A stretch of DNA of 64,000 bases from Lepus europaeus (Eukaryota; Chordata; Mammalia; Lagomorpha; Leporidae): assembly GCF_033115175.1 (NCBI RefSeq), contig NC_084838.1, positions 59,302,468 to 59,366,467 on the forward strand, written 5' to 3'. Below the pieces are notes generated by a model that saw only the letters and a list, made by a program, of their open reading frames with translations, had not been told where the DNA came from and made no database searches. Below, one piece after another: positions 34,245 to 45,836 of the stretch (positions within the stretch are counted from its first letter, which is position 1; each line of letters begins with the position of its first letter). Position numbers and translations under genes: made by a program.

Positions 34245-34745
34245 TGGATGTTTTAGCCATAAAAATGAGGAAAATATCCTGCCATTTATGACAGCATAGA
34301 TGAACCTGGAGGATATTATGCTAAGTGAAATTAAAAAATTTGAAAGACAAATATTTCATGATCTCAATTACATGCAGAATCTAAAAGCAGAAGAGCACTC
34401 ACTAAAGAGTGGCGGTTGAGAGGACTGGGAAGATGCTGGGCAATAGGTACAAACTTGCAGAGTTATCAGATGAGCGAGTTCTGGAGACCAAATATATAGC
34501 ATGGTGACTACAGTTAATAATAATGCACAATGTACTTGAAATCTGCTAAGGGGATAGAGCTTAAATATTGTCTCAAAACACACATAGGCAACTACATGAA
34601 GTGAAGGATATGTTCATCAGTTTCACTGTAATGATCATTTCACAGTGTCTATAAATAGGAAAACATCATGCAGTACATCTTAAACATACACCACTTTTAT
34701 TTGTCAATTATATCTCAAAAATCAAAGAAAATAAATAAATAAATC
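34245..34745 (+). mobile_element. Separate old L1 3' end (L1MB-like)
   Basis: GATGAACCTGGAGGATATTA, TGCTAAGTGAAAT, TCATGATCTCAATTACATGC, then 3' UTR TAACTGCAGTTAATAA-type block and TTTATTTGTCAATTATATCTC with AATAAATAAATAA at the end. It repeats the ORF2 end already seen at 33830-33890, so it is a second copy. Confidence 0.7.
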
Positions 34746-34756
34746 AGTAAGAATTT

Positions 34757-35085
34757 GGGGGAGGGGGGCGCTGTAGCACAGTAGGTTGATCCTCTGCCTG
34801 CAGCGCCAGCATTCCATATGGGCATCGGTTCTAGTCGCAGCTGCTGCTCTTCCGATCCAGCTCTCTGCTGTGGCCTGGGAAAGCAGTGGAAGATGGCCCT
34901 ACTTGAACCCCTGCACCCGCATGGAAGACCCAAAAGAAGCTCCTGGCTCCTGGCTTCGGATTGGCTCAGCTCCAGCTGTTGTGGCCATTTGGGGAGTGAA
35001 CCAGTGGATGGAAGACCTTTCTCTCTGTCTCTCCCTCTCACTGTTTGTAATTCTACCTCTCATACAAATAAATAAAATCTTTAAA
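34757..35085 (+). mobile_element. CSINE
   Basis: GGGGGCGCTGTAGCACAGT head, CATATGGGCATCGG core, ACAAATAAATAAAATC tail. AAGAATTT on both sides is a short target duplication. Confidence 0.92.
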
Positions 35086-35633
35086 AAAAGAATTTCAAGA
35101 GTTTCTTAGATTTTTTTTCTGAAAAAGTAACACAATAAGTACAAAGAAAAAAAGTTCCTTATTATTTCATAGGCATTTTTTCATGTACCTTCTCATTTTA
35201 AGGATTTGATCAATTGCTTAATCTAATTCAGGAAGATTATTTTTTACAGAACTTGTACATAATGTGAATAAGCATTTAATTTGAAATGAAGATCCTATCT
35301 AAATACCATTTTTAATTCAATTACTTTTTTCCCCTGATAATAGCTTTACATTTTGCCATCCTTAAACTACTAGAAATTTTAAGGAGATCAAGAATTTGGA
35401 GTGACAAAATATAGGAATCATCCTGGACTGAAATGTACCCAAAGTGATAGACCATGTTGACTTAACATGTTGTATATGCTTTCACTAAAGATAAATTAAA
35501 AAAACAAAATTGTCTTTTAAGATAAAAAATTGGTATATAAACAGAAGTTTACCAATTTTTAAAATCAAATTTCATTTTATGTAAACAATGCCTTTTTGTG
35601 AAAGTAAACATCATATTAAACTTACCAACTGTA
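35086..35633. other. Unique AT-rich sequence
   Basis: No repeat or gene recognised. Confidence 0.3.
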
Positions 35634-35765
35634 TGAGGAGTCTTCAAAAAGTTCACGGAAAATGCATACTATGAAAACTATGCATGGATTTCAAAATGTT
35701 TTCACACTGAAATAAACTTAACTTTTAATTCCATTTTTTCCAAAGGCTTTTTAAAGTACCCCTGC
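35634..35765. mobile_element. Mariner-like palindromic element (MITE-like)
   Basis: Ends are inverted: AGTCTTCAAAAAGTTCACGG on the left and CCAAAGGCTTTTTAAAGTAC on the right. The interior has ATGCATACTATGAAAAC and AAAATAAACTTAAC-type blocks. About 130 bases. A related piece is at 2665-2870. Confidence 0.6.
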
Positions 35766-36106
35766 GCTAGTTTCCTAGTGCTGCCATAATAAATTATAAC
35801 AAACTGTGTGGCTTCAAGTAACACAAATGTCTGCTCTAGCAGTTCTGGAGCTGGATGTGTGAAATCAGATGGTAGGGGCCGTGTGCCCTCCGTCTTCACA
35901 TGATTAGCTTTCCTCTCTGTGCATCTGAGTAGCTGTGGGTTTTTCCTTTTAAGGTTAACAGTCCTTGGATTTAGGGCCCACCTTACCCCAGTAGGACCTC
36001 ATTTAATTTACTAAATTTCATTTGCAAAGACCCTATTTCCAAATACGGCCACATTCTGAGTTCCTGGGTAAACATGAATTTTCTAGGGGATGCTATTAAA
36101 TCTGAT
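35766..36106 (-). mobile_element. MaLR (MLT1/MST-type) LTR, minus strand
   Basis: Reverse-sense LTR of the ERVL-MaLR group: TAGTTTCCTAGTGCTGCCAT, CAGTTCTGGAGCTGGATG, CCGTCTTCACATG, TGGATTTAGGGCCCACC, AGGACCTCATTTAATT and CAAAGACCCTATTTCCAAA. A solitary, diverged LTR of about 340 bases with no internal viral gene beside it. Confidence 0.75.
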
Positions 36107-36902
36107 GAACTCTTTTAAATCTAGTATTAACAACAGGAGGAGTAATACTTATTATTCTTATAATTTGGTGCTCAAAGCATCTAGTTAGTTCTACTTCAGT
36201 CTATTTTAAATGACAGTTTAAATGTTAATTCAGCAAAACCTGGTGGAATTCCAAAGCCAAATTAAGATCATTGCTAGTGAACATCACTTCTGGTGTAGCT
36301 GTCTATATACTTAGTCCTTAAAGGTCATGAACAAAATGCAACAAATATTTTTGAGGTCTAGCTACATCTTATAATGAATCAACTTTTTTATTCCTTTATT
36401 TTCATTTGTTGAGTATTTTACTTTCATTATAAAGCATATTTGTTCAAAAAGGTATTTTAAGGTGTATTAAATGTTGTATAATAAACTTTTATTCAAAAAA
36501 TTCCTAAATACCCTACAAATTTTTATGCCTGTGAGCGCTAAGATTTCAGAATTTCTATAATAAATGTGCAACTATAATTTTCTAATAAATATATGCATAA
36601 GTCATTTATAACAATAGTAATATACATCACTTGTTGTACCATTATCCAAATTCATGTTATCTCAATTTGTGTGTCTCAAATCTCCAAGTAGTGTTAGGAT
36701 CATGATTTTCAGGTTTTAATGAAAATAATTTTATTATAATAGATTTTATAGATGCAGTAAAATTGAGGCAGATTAGAATGCAAACTGCATAAGCTAAAAA
36801 GCAGAATTCCTGTATTCAGAAAAAAAAACAAGTATTAATATATGAATGTACATATCTTCCCCCACCGTCAATAAGTCAGTCATTTAACAATAGATCTCTC
36901 TT
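36107..36902. other. AT-rich unique sequence
   Basis: Very AT-rich, no repeat family or gene recognised. Confidence 0.3.
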
Positions 36903-37243
36903 TAAAAAAAAAAAGACTTATTTATTTACTTATTCATTTATTTGAAAGGCAGAGTTACAGAAAGAAAGAGAGAGGGAGAGAGAGAGAGAGATCTTCCATC
37001 CACTGGTTGACTCCCCAAATGGCCTCAATGGCCATGGCTAGACCAGGCCAAAGTCAGGAGCCAGGAGCGTCTTCCAGGTCTCCCAAGTGGGTGGCAGGAG
37101 CCCAAACACTTGGGGCATCTTCTGCTGCTTTCCCAGGCCCATTAGTAGGGAGTTGGATCAGACACGGAGCAGCCAGGACACAAACTATGGGATGCTGGTG
37201 TTACAGGCAATAGTTTAACACATTATGCCACAATGCTGTCCCC
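36903..37243 (-). mobile_element. CSINE, minus strand
   Basis: Tail GACTTATTTATTTACTTATT, CTCCCCAAATGGCCTC, reversed head CCACAATGCTGTCCCC. The core has lost the CATATGGG hexamer region. Confidence 0.9.
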
Positions 37244-37435
37244 TACAACACATCTTGCAATCTAACTAAATAACATATATTTAGGCAAAGCTACTAGAAT
37301 GCCAATCAGAAAGCATTTTAACTCAAAACTATAAGGATTCTAATCCAGTAGGAAAACTCTAAAATAAGAGAGCTTTGGTATAATTCCTTCCTACTTTGAG
37401 AGCAAGTAACGATTAAAATTCTAGTTCCATTGATT

Positions 37436-37640
37436 AGAACATAATGGGAATGGCATTAATAATAATAGCAGGGATCTTATACAGGCATCCTTTCAGTGCA
37501 TCTTCTCAAAGGCCTATAGAGTAGAACTATTATTATCCTCATTTTTACCTATGAGGGAAGGAAGGCATCCTTCAAGAAACTGCTAATTGAATAGTATTAC
37601 AGTTAGCTACAGGTGAATCCTGTATTTGAGTAAGTGTACG
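37436..37640 (-). mobile_element. MIR, minus strand
   Basis: AGAACTATTATTATCCTCATTT and AAGAAACTGCTAATTG are reversed MIR blocks. Only the central and 3' parts are clear. Confidence 0.6.
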
Positions 37641-37679
37641 GCAGAGCGTGCATGCCCAGACTTATGATGGGCTCTTGTG

Positions 37680-37830
37680 ATGGACTGCCCGTGTTCAGAT
37701 CCTTGTTTCTCCAGCTAATAAACAAGATGATATGGAACTGATAAAAGTACTTAACAAGGATATAGTATCATAAGGATGTTGTAAGTTAACACATACGAAG
37801 CTCTGAGAATATTGTCTCCTACATTAAAAA
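37680..37830 (+). mobile_element. MIR, plus strand
   Basis: GGACTGCCCGTGTTCAGATC, AAGTACTTAACAAGG, GATGTTGTAAGTTAACACAT and GCTCTGAGAATATTG follow the MIR order. Inverted relative to the previous MIR. Confidence 0.6.
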
Positions 37831-38054
37831 AAAAAAAAAACTAGATAAATGTTAGCAAATCCTATTCCTCTTCTTCACACTTGTTACCAACACGTTGACT
37901 TGACAATTGTATGTATCAACAAGCCCTGGACTGTTTCATCTTAATGGATCATGTCATTATGTGGAAGATAGTTTCCCTTGATCACAAAGGGGCTTCAATT
38001 ATAAAATTTAGATGATTTAGGACAAGAAGAAAAGTGGTAGCCACAGTGGTTTAC

Positions 38055-38129
38055 AAAGAGCTGGGAGTCTCAGCTCTTTGGTTTGCTAACTGGATGATGT
38101 TGGGAAAATCATCCAAACTTTCTGAATTT
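38055..38129 (+). mobile_element. MIR fragment cut by the L1 insertion
   Basis: GAGTCTCAGCTCTTTGGTTT, GATGTTGGGAAAATCATCC and CTTTCTGAATTTTACAAAT are MIR-like. Its tail may continue after 39590 past the inserted L1. Confidence 0.45.
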
Positions 38130-38145
38130 TACAAATAACATTTCT

Positions 38146-39355
38146 TTTTTTTATTATTAAACTTTTATTTAATGAATATAAATTTCCAAAGTATAGCTTA
38201 TGGGTTACAATGGCTTCCCCCCTCCCATAACTTCCCTCCCGCCCGCAACCCTCCCCTTTCCCGCTCCCTTTCCCCTTCCATTCATGTAAAGATTCATTTT
38301 CAATTCTCTTTGTATACAGAAGATCAGTTTAGTATATATTAGGTAAAGATTTCAACATTTTGCCCATATAGCAACATAAAGTGAAAAAACTACCATTGGA
38401 TTACTAATTATAGCATTAAATAGCAATGTACAGCACATTAAAGACAGAGATCCTACATAATTTTTTTTTCAAATTAATTAATTTTCTATGCCATTTCCAT
38501 TTTAACACCAGGTTGTTTTTTTTTTTTTCATTTCCAATTCTCTTTATATACAGAAGATCACTTCAGTATATAATTAGTAAAGACCTCATCAGTTTGTGCC
38601 CACACAGAAACGCAAAGTATAAAAATACTGTTTCAGTACTAGTTATAGCATCACTTCGCTTTAGACGACACATTAGGGACAGATCCCACATGGGGTGTAA
38701 GTACACAGTGACTCCTGTTGCTGATTTAACAATTTGACACTCCTGTTCATGGCGTCAGTAATCTCCCTAGGCTCTAGTCATGAGTTGCCAGGGCTATGGA
38801 AGCCTTTAGAGTTCGCTGACTTTGATCTTATTCCGATAGGGTCATAGTCAAAGTGGAGGTTCTCTCCTCCCTTCAGAGAAAGGTACCTCCTTCCTTGATG
38901 GCCCCGTTCTTTCCACTGGGATCTCACTCACAGAGATCATTCATTTAGGTCTTTTTTTTTTTTTTTCCATGATATCTTGGCTTTCCATGCCTGCTATACT
39001 CTCATGGGCTCTTCAGCCAGATCTGAATGCCTTGAGGGCTGATTCTGAGGCCAGAGTGTTGTTTAGGACATCTGCCATCCTATGAGTCTGCTGTGTATCC
39101 CACTTCCCATGTTGGATCTTTCTCTCCCTTTTTGATTCTATCAGTTAGTATTAGCAGATACTTGTCTTGTTTGTGTGATCTCTTTGACTCTTAGACCTAT
39201 CAGAGCTATCAATTGTGAGCTGAAATTGATCATTTGGACTAGTGCGATGGCATTGGTACATGCCATCTTGATGGGATTGTGTTGGAATCCCCTGGCACAT
39301 TTCTAACTCCACCATTTGTGGCCAGTCCGACTTTAGATGTACAATGTAGTACTTT
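38146..39355 (-). mobile_element. Rabbit L1 3' UTR, minus strand (sense part of a twin-primed insertion)
   Basis: Reverse-sense L1 3' end: A-rich tail, AATAAA signal (reverse TTTATT at 38166), the GGGAGGG-rich block (38217-38280), two diverged copies of an internal unit (38281-38460 and 38530-38695), then the more upstream 3' UTR to 39355. The target duplication TACAAATAACATTTCT is exact at 38130-38145 and 39575-39590. Confidence 0.9.
38281..38695 (-). repeat. Tandem duplication inside the L1 3' UTR
   Basis: 38281-38460 and 38530-38695 carry the same order of blocks: ATTCTCTTTGTATACAGAAG / ATTCTCTTTATATACAGAAG, then a TAGTAAAGA-like block, a CATAAAGTG / GCAAAGTAT block and GGACAGATCC-like ends. 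Homopolymer-rich sequence (38461-38529) lies between. The L1 at 44883-45836 has only one copy. Confidence 0.75.
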
Positions 39356-39574
39356 ATCCTTTTTAGTATTTGTTGTTGTTGTTGTTGTTCTAGTACTATT
39401 GGTTGAACTCAGTAATTAACACACAATTATTCTTAGGTGTTTAAATTTTAACTGAAAAGTGATCCCTGTTAAATCTAAGAGTGGAAAATGAGAGGGAGGA
39501 GATGAACAATTTGGAACATGCTCAATCGGACTGGCCGCAAATGGTGGAGTTAGAAATGTGCCAGGGGATTCCAA
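39356..39574 (+). mobile_element. Inverted 5' segment of the same twin-primed L1
   Basis: Plus-sense L1 3' UTR: TAGTACTTTATCC, a (TTG)7 run at 39369-39389, TGGTTGAACTCAGTAATTAA, GAACATGCTCAATCGGACTG and CCAGGGGATTCCAA ending at the target duplication. Its last 80 or so bases duplicate, in opposite sense, 39265-39345. Confidence 0.85.
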
Positions 39575-39590
39575 TACAAATAACATTTCT

Positions 39591-39771
39591 ATCACATAAA
39601 AAAGTTATGGGAGTACATTTTGAAAGTTAAGCAATGTAGAAATAAGTAAAAATACCAAATTATTACCAAAAAAAAGCAACTGATAGTTTGACTTTAACTA
39701 TTTGTAGGTCAGTGGCATCTTCTTTTTGTTCTTGTAGTTCTCTCTTTCTGAAAATCTTTGCTCTCATTCCT
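39591..39771. other. Flank of the L1 insertion, possible MIR remainder
   Basis: Short AT-rich stretch; the first 60 bases may be the continuation of the MIR at 38055-38129. Confidence 0.3.
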
Positions 39772-40080
39772 TGGGGTTGGCACTGTGGTACACAGGGTTA
39801 AACTGCTACCTGTCAGAATCCCACTAGCTTCTCCATTTGTGATCCAGCTCCCTGCTAATGCACCTGGGAAAACAGCAGAAGATGGCCCAACTCCTTGGGC
39901 CCTTGAATCCAGGTGGGAGATCCAAATGAAACTCCTGACTCCTGGCTTCCACCTGACCAAACTCAATCTGATGCAGCCATTTGGGAAGTAAGCCACTGAG
40001 ATATGGAAGATATCTCTCTCCCTCCCCCTCTCCCTCTCTGTAATTCTGCCTTTCAAATAAGTACATAAATCTGTGGGGAA
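39772..40080 (+). mobile_element. CSINE
   Basis: GGGGTTGGCACTGTGGTACA head, core shortened (the CATATGGGC region is deleted), CTCCCCCTCTCCC and AATAAGTACATAAATC tail. Confidence 0.88.
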
Positions 40081-40694
40081 AAATCCCTCATTCCTCCATA
40101 ATCAAGTTCAATACAATTTCTCAAAAATATTCCCTAACCACCCCAGTCCAAATAAATTTGTCTTTTCAAACAACATGAGCTTGTATCATCTTATTATACA
40201 AGTCTTTCCTGATTCACCAACTAGATTTAAGATTCACCAAATCAGCAACCCTTCGTTATGCTCTTTTGTATTCAATTCACATAACAGATACAACTATATT
40301 GCATAAAATATGGGAAGAGAACAAGCTCTAAAAAATTTTAGAACTCTTCAAAAAGAAACAGAATTCACTAATTAATTCTAAAAACTTTTTGGGGGTGGGC
40401 ACTTAGCAATCAGTCAGGCACAGTGTGGGTGCCAAGGGTATAAGGATGAATAAAACAGAATAGTTGACTTCCAAGCTTAGCAACATCAAAAACGTACCAA
40501 GGCCTGTAAATCTGGATCTTCATCTAGTTCTACACAGGTCTGGTCTGGTCTAAATGAGGGTCCTATGTATACTCTGAAGATGGCAAGGTGATTCTGGGGA
40601 GCTGGCTCTTTTGATCTCTTCTCTAAAACTGACTAAGAATTCCTAAAGAAATTCCTAAAGAAAAGCTTTACTAATACTTCCTTGATCTCTTCAA
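40081..40694. other. Mostly unique, possible L2 patch
   Basis: 40085-40230 is pyrimidine-rich and vaguely L2-like. A short tandem ATTCCTAAAGAA lies at 40638-40661. Nothing else recognised. Confidence 0.3.
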
Positions 40695-42017
40695 AACCAA
40701 GGACACAGATCCAAGATGGCTGAATAGGGTGCAGACATACTAAATTCTGCTGCTCTGGGATGTGAAAAGAACAAAGGAAGGACCACGTCTGACTGATGGA
40801 AATTTCCAGCAAAAAAGAGAGAAAACAACAAAGACTCCCTGGGACAGGAGGATACAGAGGCACCACTGCAGCCAGCCACATGGTACAGCCAGCTTCCAAC
40901 TGTGAGCCACACCATCTTACCATGACAAGATAGGAAGAGATTGGCTCAGCCCGCCACTTGCAATTCTAGCTAAGGGTGAATTCCACAGACAACAACTGAC
41001 TTTTACTTCAGCCTGGGGAGCTGACAGGGGTCTGAGCAACAGCCAAGCTTGGAGCAAAGAAGCTGCATTGCTTCCTTTTCTTCCCCCACTCCTGCAGATC
41101 GCCATACTTGGCAGTGAAGTTACACAGCATTCCTCTGTTCCACTCCTTCCAGCATCAGAATCCGTCAGGGCAACACATGGAGCAAAGGACAGATCCCCTC
41201 CATCCTACAACTATGGGAGTTATGGGGCATTAGCCCCAGAGCTACATTCATGTATTCTATATGAGCCAGGAGGATTTTCCTTACCTTCTGAGGGCTAACA
41301 TCAGAAACAGCCCATACAAAATCTGCTCCCACCCAGGAAGATCTGCACTATTCTCTGCAGCACCAGGACTATAACAATTACTTCTAAGTTTCTCAGTGTC
41401 ACTAGAATCTACCCAGTGGACGTGGGGAGCAACCTACCTGCATTCCAACACTCTGGACTCACACCCTCCAAAGCAAAATCTCCTGTATACCTTGTAGTCA
41501 CTCTGTAGGACTAGAGCAGGGTCCAGATCACATTCCCTAATCCTAGGACTAGGGTTGTTGGTATTATAAGCCACAGCATAGGTTGGATCCATCTGCATCA
41601 CACAGTTGGTACGACAAGCCCTGTGATCACTCAAGCTTACCAGTAGGACAAGGGAAAAGCCATCCTGTCTCTCTCAGCACCGAGAGCAAGGCCTTGGCTA
41701 TCAGCATTACCAGGGAGACTGACACCAAACTCTCTGTAGACCAAAGATACACAATCTAGGAACACATATTCACCTCAAAGTTACACTTCTATCCCTATGA
41801 AGTATAGTAGACTACATACCACTGTGTCACTTGCCAACACAACTGTCATTGATTAAGACAAAAGAAATCACTCAGAGACTATACTTCCAGCACACCTAGA
41901 ACAAAAGACAAAGTAACAAGTCAAGTGACACCCTGCATTCCAGCTAAACCATAAACTATTTTCCAATAAAACCTACTCCATAAAGAAGGGACAAATCCAC
42001 TTGATGGACAGACATCA

Positions 42018-42720
42018 ATGAGCAGACACATGAAAGAGCAAGGCAGCACGGTGCCTCCAAAAGAACACAACAATCTTCCAGAATTATGTCCTGAACTGAA
42101 GGAAATATATGAAATGACAGATACAGAATTCAAAATGAGGAGTTTAAGGAAACTCAATGAGATGCAAGAGAATACAGACAGACATATTAAAGAAATGAGG
42201 AAATCAACAAATGACATGAAGGAAAATATTACTAAGGAGATAGAACTGATTAAGAAGAACCAAATACAAATTTTGGAGATGAAATCTTCAATCAGTGTAA
42301 AAAAAAATATGACTGACAGCTTTAACAGCAAAATAGACTAAATGGAGGAAAGAATTCCCGACCTAGAGGACAAGAAGTTCTAACCTAGAGGACAAGACAA
42401 AAATAAGAGGAAAGAATTCAACGGAATGAACAACATCTATGTGGAATATAGGATACCATTCAATGACCAAATAATCATATTATAGTTATTCCTGAAGGAG
42501 AAGAAAAGGAAAAAGGCATTGAACACCTGCTAAATGAAATAACCATTGAAAATTTCCCAGGTCTTGAAACAGACATGGACATCCAGATACAAGAGGTTTA
42601 AAGAACCCCAAATAGACTCAGCCAAAAAAGACCTCTGAGGCATACTCTCGTCAAATTGTCAAAAGTTAAAGACAAGGAGAGAATCTTAAAAACAGTAAAG
42701 AGAAAAGTATCAAGTTACAT
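42018..42720 (+). pseudogene. L1 ORF1 remnant
   Basis: ORF1 encodes the RNA-binding trimer that packages L1 RNA. From the ATG at 42018 an open stretch of 107 codons covers a charged coiled coil (SLRKLNEMQENTDRHIKEMR, ENITKEIELIKKNQIQI). A stop at 42339 then breaks it. The RNA-recognition part follows with frame changes: IPEGEEKEKGIEHLLNEIT near 42490 and QRTPNR-like and LRHTLVKLSKVKDKERILK near 42600-42690. Not translatable as a whole. Confidence 0.85.
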
Positions 42721-42860
42721 ATAAAGGAAAACCATTCAGATTAACATCAGACTTCTCAGTGGAAACCCTACAGGACAGTAGAGAGTGGGATTCAAGGTCT
42801 TAAAAAACTTCCAACCAAGAATATTACATCCTGTGCAGCTATCCTTTAAAAGTAATGAGA

Positions 42861-43153
42861 GGGGCTGGAGCTGTGGTGTAGTAGGATAAGCATCCGCCTG
42901 CATCACCAGCATTCCATATGGGCACCAGTTGGAATCCTGGCTATTCCACTTCTGATCCAACTCCCTGCGAAAGGCCTGGGAAAACAGTGGAAGATACCCC
43001 AAGTGCTTGGGCCCCTGCACCCACATGGGAGACCCAGTAGAAGCTCCTGGTTCCTAGCGTCGAGTCGGCTCAGCTCCAGCCATTGCGGCCTATTGGGGGA
43101 ATGAACCAGTGGATGGAAGACTCTGCCTCTCAAGTAAATAAACAAATCTTTAA
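42861..43153 (+). mobile_element. CSINE between L1 ORF1 and ORF2
   Basis: GGGGCTGGAGCTGTGGTGTA head, CCATATGGGCACCAG core, short CT region and AAATAAACAAATC tail. AAAAGTAATGAGA / AAAAGTGAAGGAGA on the two sides is an imperfect target duplication. Confidence 0.92.
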
Positions 43154-44882
43154 AAAGTGAAGGAGAACTAAGGTATTTTCCAGGTAAATAAAAACAGAGA
43201 AGTCACCACCACCAGACCAGCCTTATAAGAAATTCTGAAGGGTGCCCTCCATTAGAAGTAAACATGAAAACACATGACACCACCAAATTCACTAACAGAG
43301 CAGGTAGAAATATTACCCTATTAACGAAATGTCAGGTCTTAGTTCTTATCTATCAGTACCAACCTTGAATGTAAATGGATTAAGTCCACTGATCAAAAAA
43401 CTAATATTGGCTGAAGGAATTAGAAAACAATAAAAAAAAGTTCTCACTACATGCTGCCCACAAGAAACTCACTTCACAAACAAAGAAACACATAGAATGA
43501 AAGTGAAGGGTTGGAAAAAGGTATACCAGGCAAATGGAAACCAAAAGTGAGTAGGTGTAGCTACCCTGATATCAGATAAAACAGACTTGAAATCAAAAAC
43601 AGTAAAAAGAGATAAAGAATGACATTGTATTTTGATAAACAGTTCAATTCAGCAAGAGGATGTAGCAATCATAAATATGTCTGTATCCAAAACAAAACCA
43701 CCCAAATATATACAGCAAATACAATAAGACCAAAAGGGAGAGAGACACTCCAATACAATAATAGTGAGTGACCTCACTCTCATCAATGGACAGATCACCC
43801 AGACAGAAAAGCAGCAAAGATACACTGGAATTGAAACACACTATTGAGCAAATGGACCTAACAGACATTTATAGGACATTTCACCCAACAGTTAAAGAAT
43901 ATACATTCTTCTCATCAGGACATGGAATATCTTCTAGGACAGAGCATATATTAGGCCACAAATTAAGTCTCAGCAAATTTAAAAAGACTGAAATCATACC
44001 ATGTATCTTCTCAGATCAGAAAGCAATAAAACTAGAAATCAGTACAAGAAGAATAATAGAATACTAATAAACACTTAGATATTAAACAAATGCTACTGAA
44101 TGTGCAATGGATTATTGAAGAAATTAAAAAGGAAATAAAAAACTTTCTTGAAATAAATGGAAATGAAAACACAACATATCAAAATTTTTGGATACAGCAA
44201 AAGCAGTATTAAGAAGGAAGTTTACAACATTAAGTGCTTACATTTAAAAAAGAGAGAGAAATGTCTTAAAGATTTAGTGATGCATCTCAAAGAGTCAGAA
44301 AAACAAATACAGACCAAATCCCAAATCAGTAGGAGGCGAGAAATAATAAGGATCGGAGCAGAAATAAATGAAATTTAAACTTAAAAAAATACTAAAGATC
44401 AAAACAAAAAGTCGTTTTTTAAGATAAACAAAATAGATAAAACTCTAGCCAGAGTAACAAAAATAAAAAAAACTCAGATAAATAAAATTAGAGATGAAAA
44501 AGGAGACATTACAACCAACACCACTGAAATACAAAGGATCCTAAGAAACTACTGTGAAGAAGGATGCCAATAAACTGGAAAACCTCGAAGAAATGAATAA
44601 ATTCCTGGATACATATAACTTACAAAGGTTCAATCAGTAAGTTATAGACAACTTAAACAGACCCATAACAAGCAATGAGATTAAAGCATTAATCAAAAGT
44701 CTTCCATCAAGGAAAAGTCCAGGAATTGATGGCTTTACTACTGAATTATACAAAGCATTCAAAGAGGAAATACCTCTAACACTTTTCAAATTATTCTAAA
44801 ATATCGAATACAATGAAACTCTTCCAAACTCTTTCTATGAGGCCAGCATCCCTTTGATACCAAAATCAAAGACACGACACGA

Positions 44883-45836
44883 GATGTACAATTTGGGACA
44901 TGCTCAAGCTGACTGGCCCCAAATGGTAGAGTTAGAAATGTGCCAGGGGATTCCAATTCAATCCCATCAAGGTGGCATGTACCAATGCCATCTCACTAGA
45001 CAAGTGATCAGGTTCAGTTCAGTTAGGTCTAAGAGTCAAAGGGATCACATAAACAAGACTAGTGTCTGCTAATATTAACTGATAGAATTAAAAAGGGAGA
45101 GAACGATCCAACATGGGAAGCAGGATACAAAGCAGACTCATAGAATGGCAGATGTCCTAAACAGCACTCTGGCCTCAGAATCAGCCCTTAAGGCATTCAG
45201 ATCTGGCTGAAGAGCCCATGAGAGTATTGTAGGCATGAAAAGCCAAGACACCCTGGGAAAAAACAAACAAACAAACAAAAACACCTAAATGAAAGATCTC
45301 TGTGAGTGAGATCCCAAAGGAAAGAATGGGCCATCAAAGAAGGAGGTACCTTTCTCTGAAGGGAGGAGAGAACTTCCACTTTGACTATAACCTTGTCTAA
45401 ATAAGATCAAAGTCAACTCAAAAAGCTTCCATAGCCTTGGCAACTCATGACAAGAGCCTTGGGTGATTACCGATGCCATAAACAAGAGTGTCAATTTGTT
45501 AAGTCAACAACAGGAGTCACTGTGCACTTACTCCTCATGTGGGATCTGTCCTTAATGTGTTGTTCAATGTGAATTAATGCTATAATTAGTACTGAAACAG
45601 TATTTTACACTTTATGTTCTGTGTGGGTACAAACTGTTGAAATCTTTACTTAATATATACAAAATTGATCTTCCGTATATAAAGATAATTGAAAATGAAT
45701 CTTGATGTGAATGGAAGGGGAGAGGGAGAGGGAGAGGGGAGGGTTGAGGGTGGGAGGGAAGTTATGGGGGGGAAGCCATTGTAATCCATAAGCTGTACTT
45801 TGGAAATTTATATTTGCTAAATAAAAGTTAAAAAAA
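44883..45836 (+). mobile_element. 5'-truncated rabbit L1 (3' UTR only) inserted in L1 ORF2
   Basis: About 950 bases of L1 3' UTR: GGGACATGCTCAAGCTGACT, CCAACATGGGAAGCAGG, a (CAAA)n at 45257-45284, the GGGAGAGGGAGAGGG block, AATAAA at 45820 and an A tail. The target duplication AAAGACACGACACGA (44868-44882) / AAAGACATGACACGA (45837-45851) differs at one base. Confidence 0.93.
45257..45284. repeat. (CAAA)n simple repeat
   Basis: Five or so AAAC units within the L1 3' UTR, at the place where the other copies have an A run. Confidence 0.9.

Noticed and set aside
35702..35899. 65-codon minus-strand frame reading FVLLEATQF and YFKKPLEKMELK
   Set aside because: It is translated MaLR LTR plus mariner-like element, both recognised as repeats.
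42018..42341. 107-codon frame as an independent coiled-coil gene
   Set aside because: Its position, coiled coil and following RNA-recognition remnants identify it as L1 ORF1.
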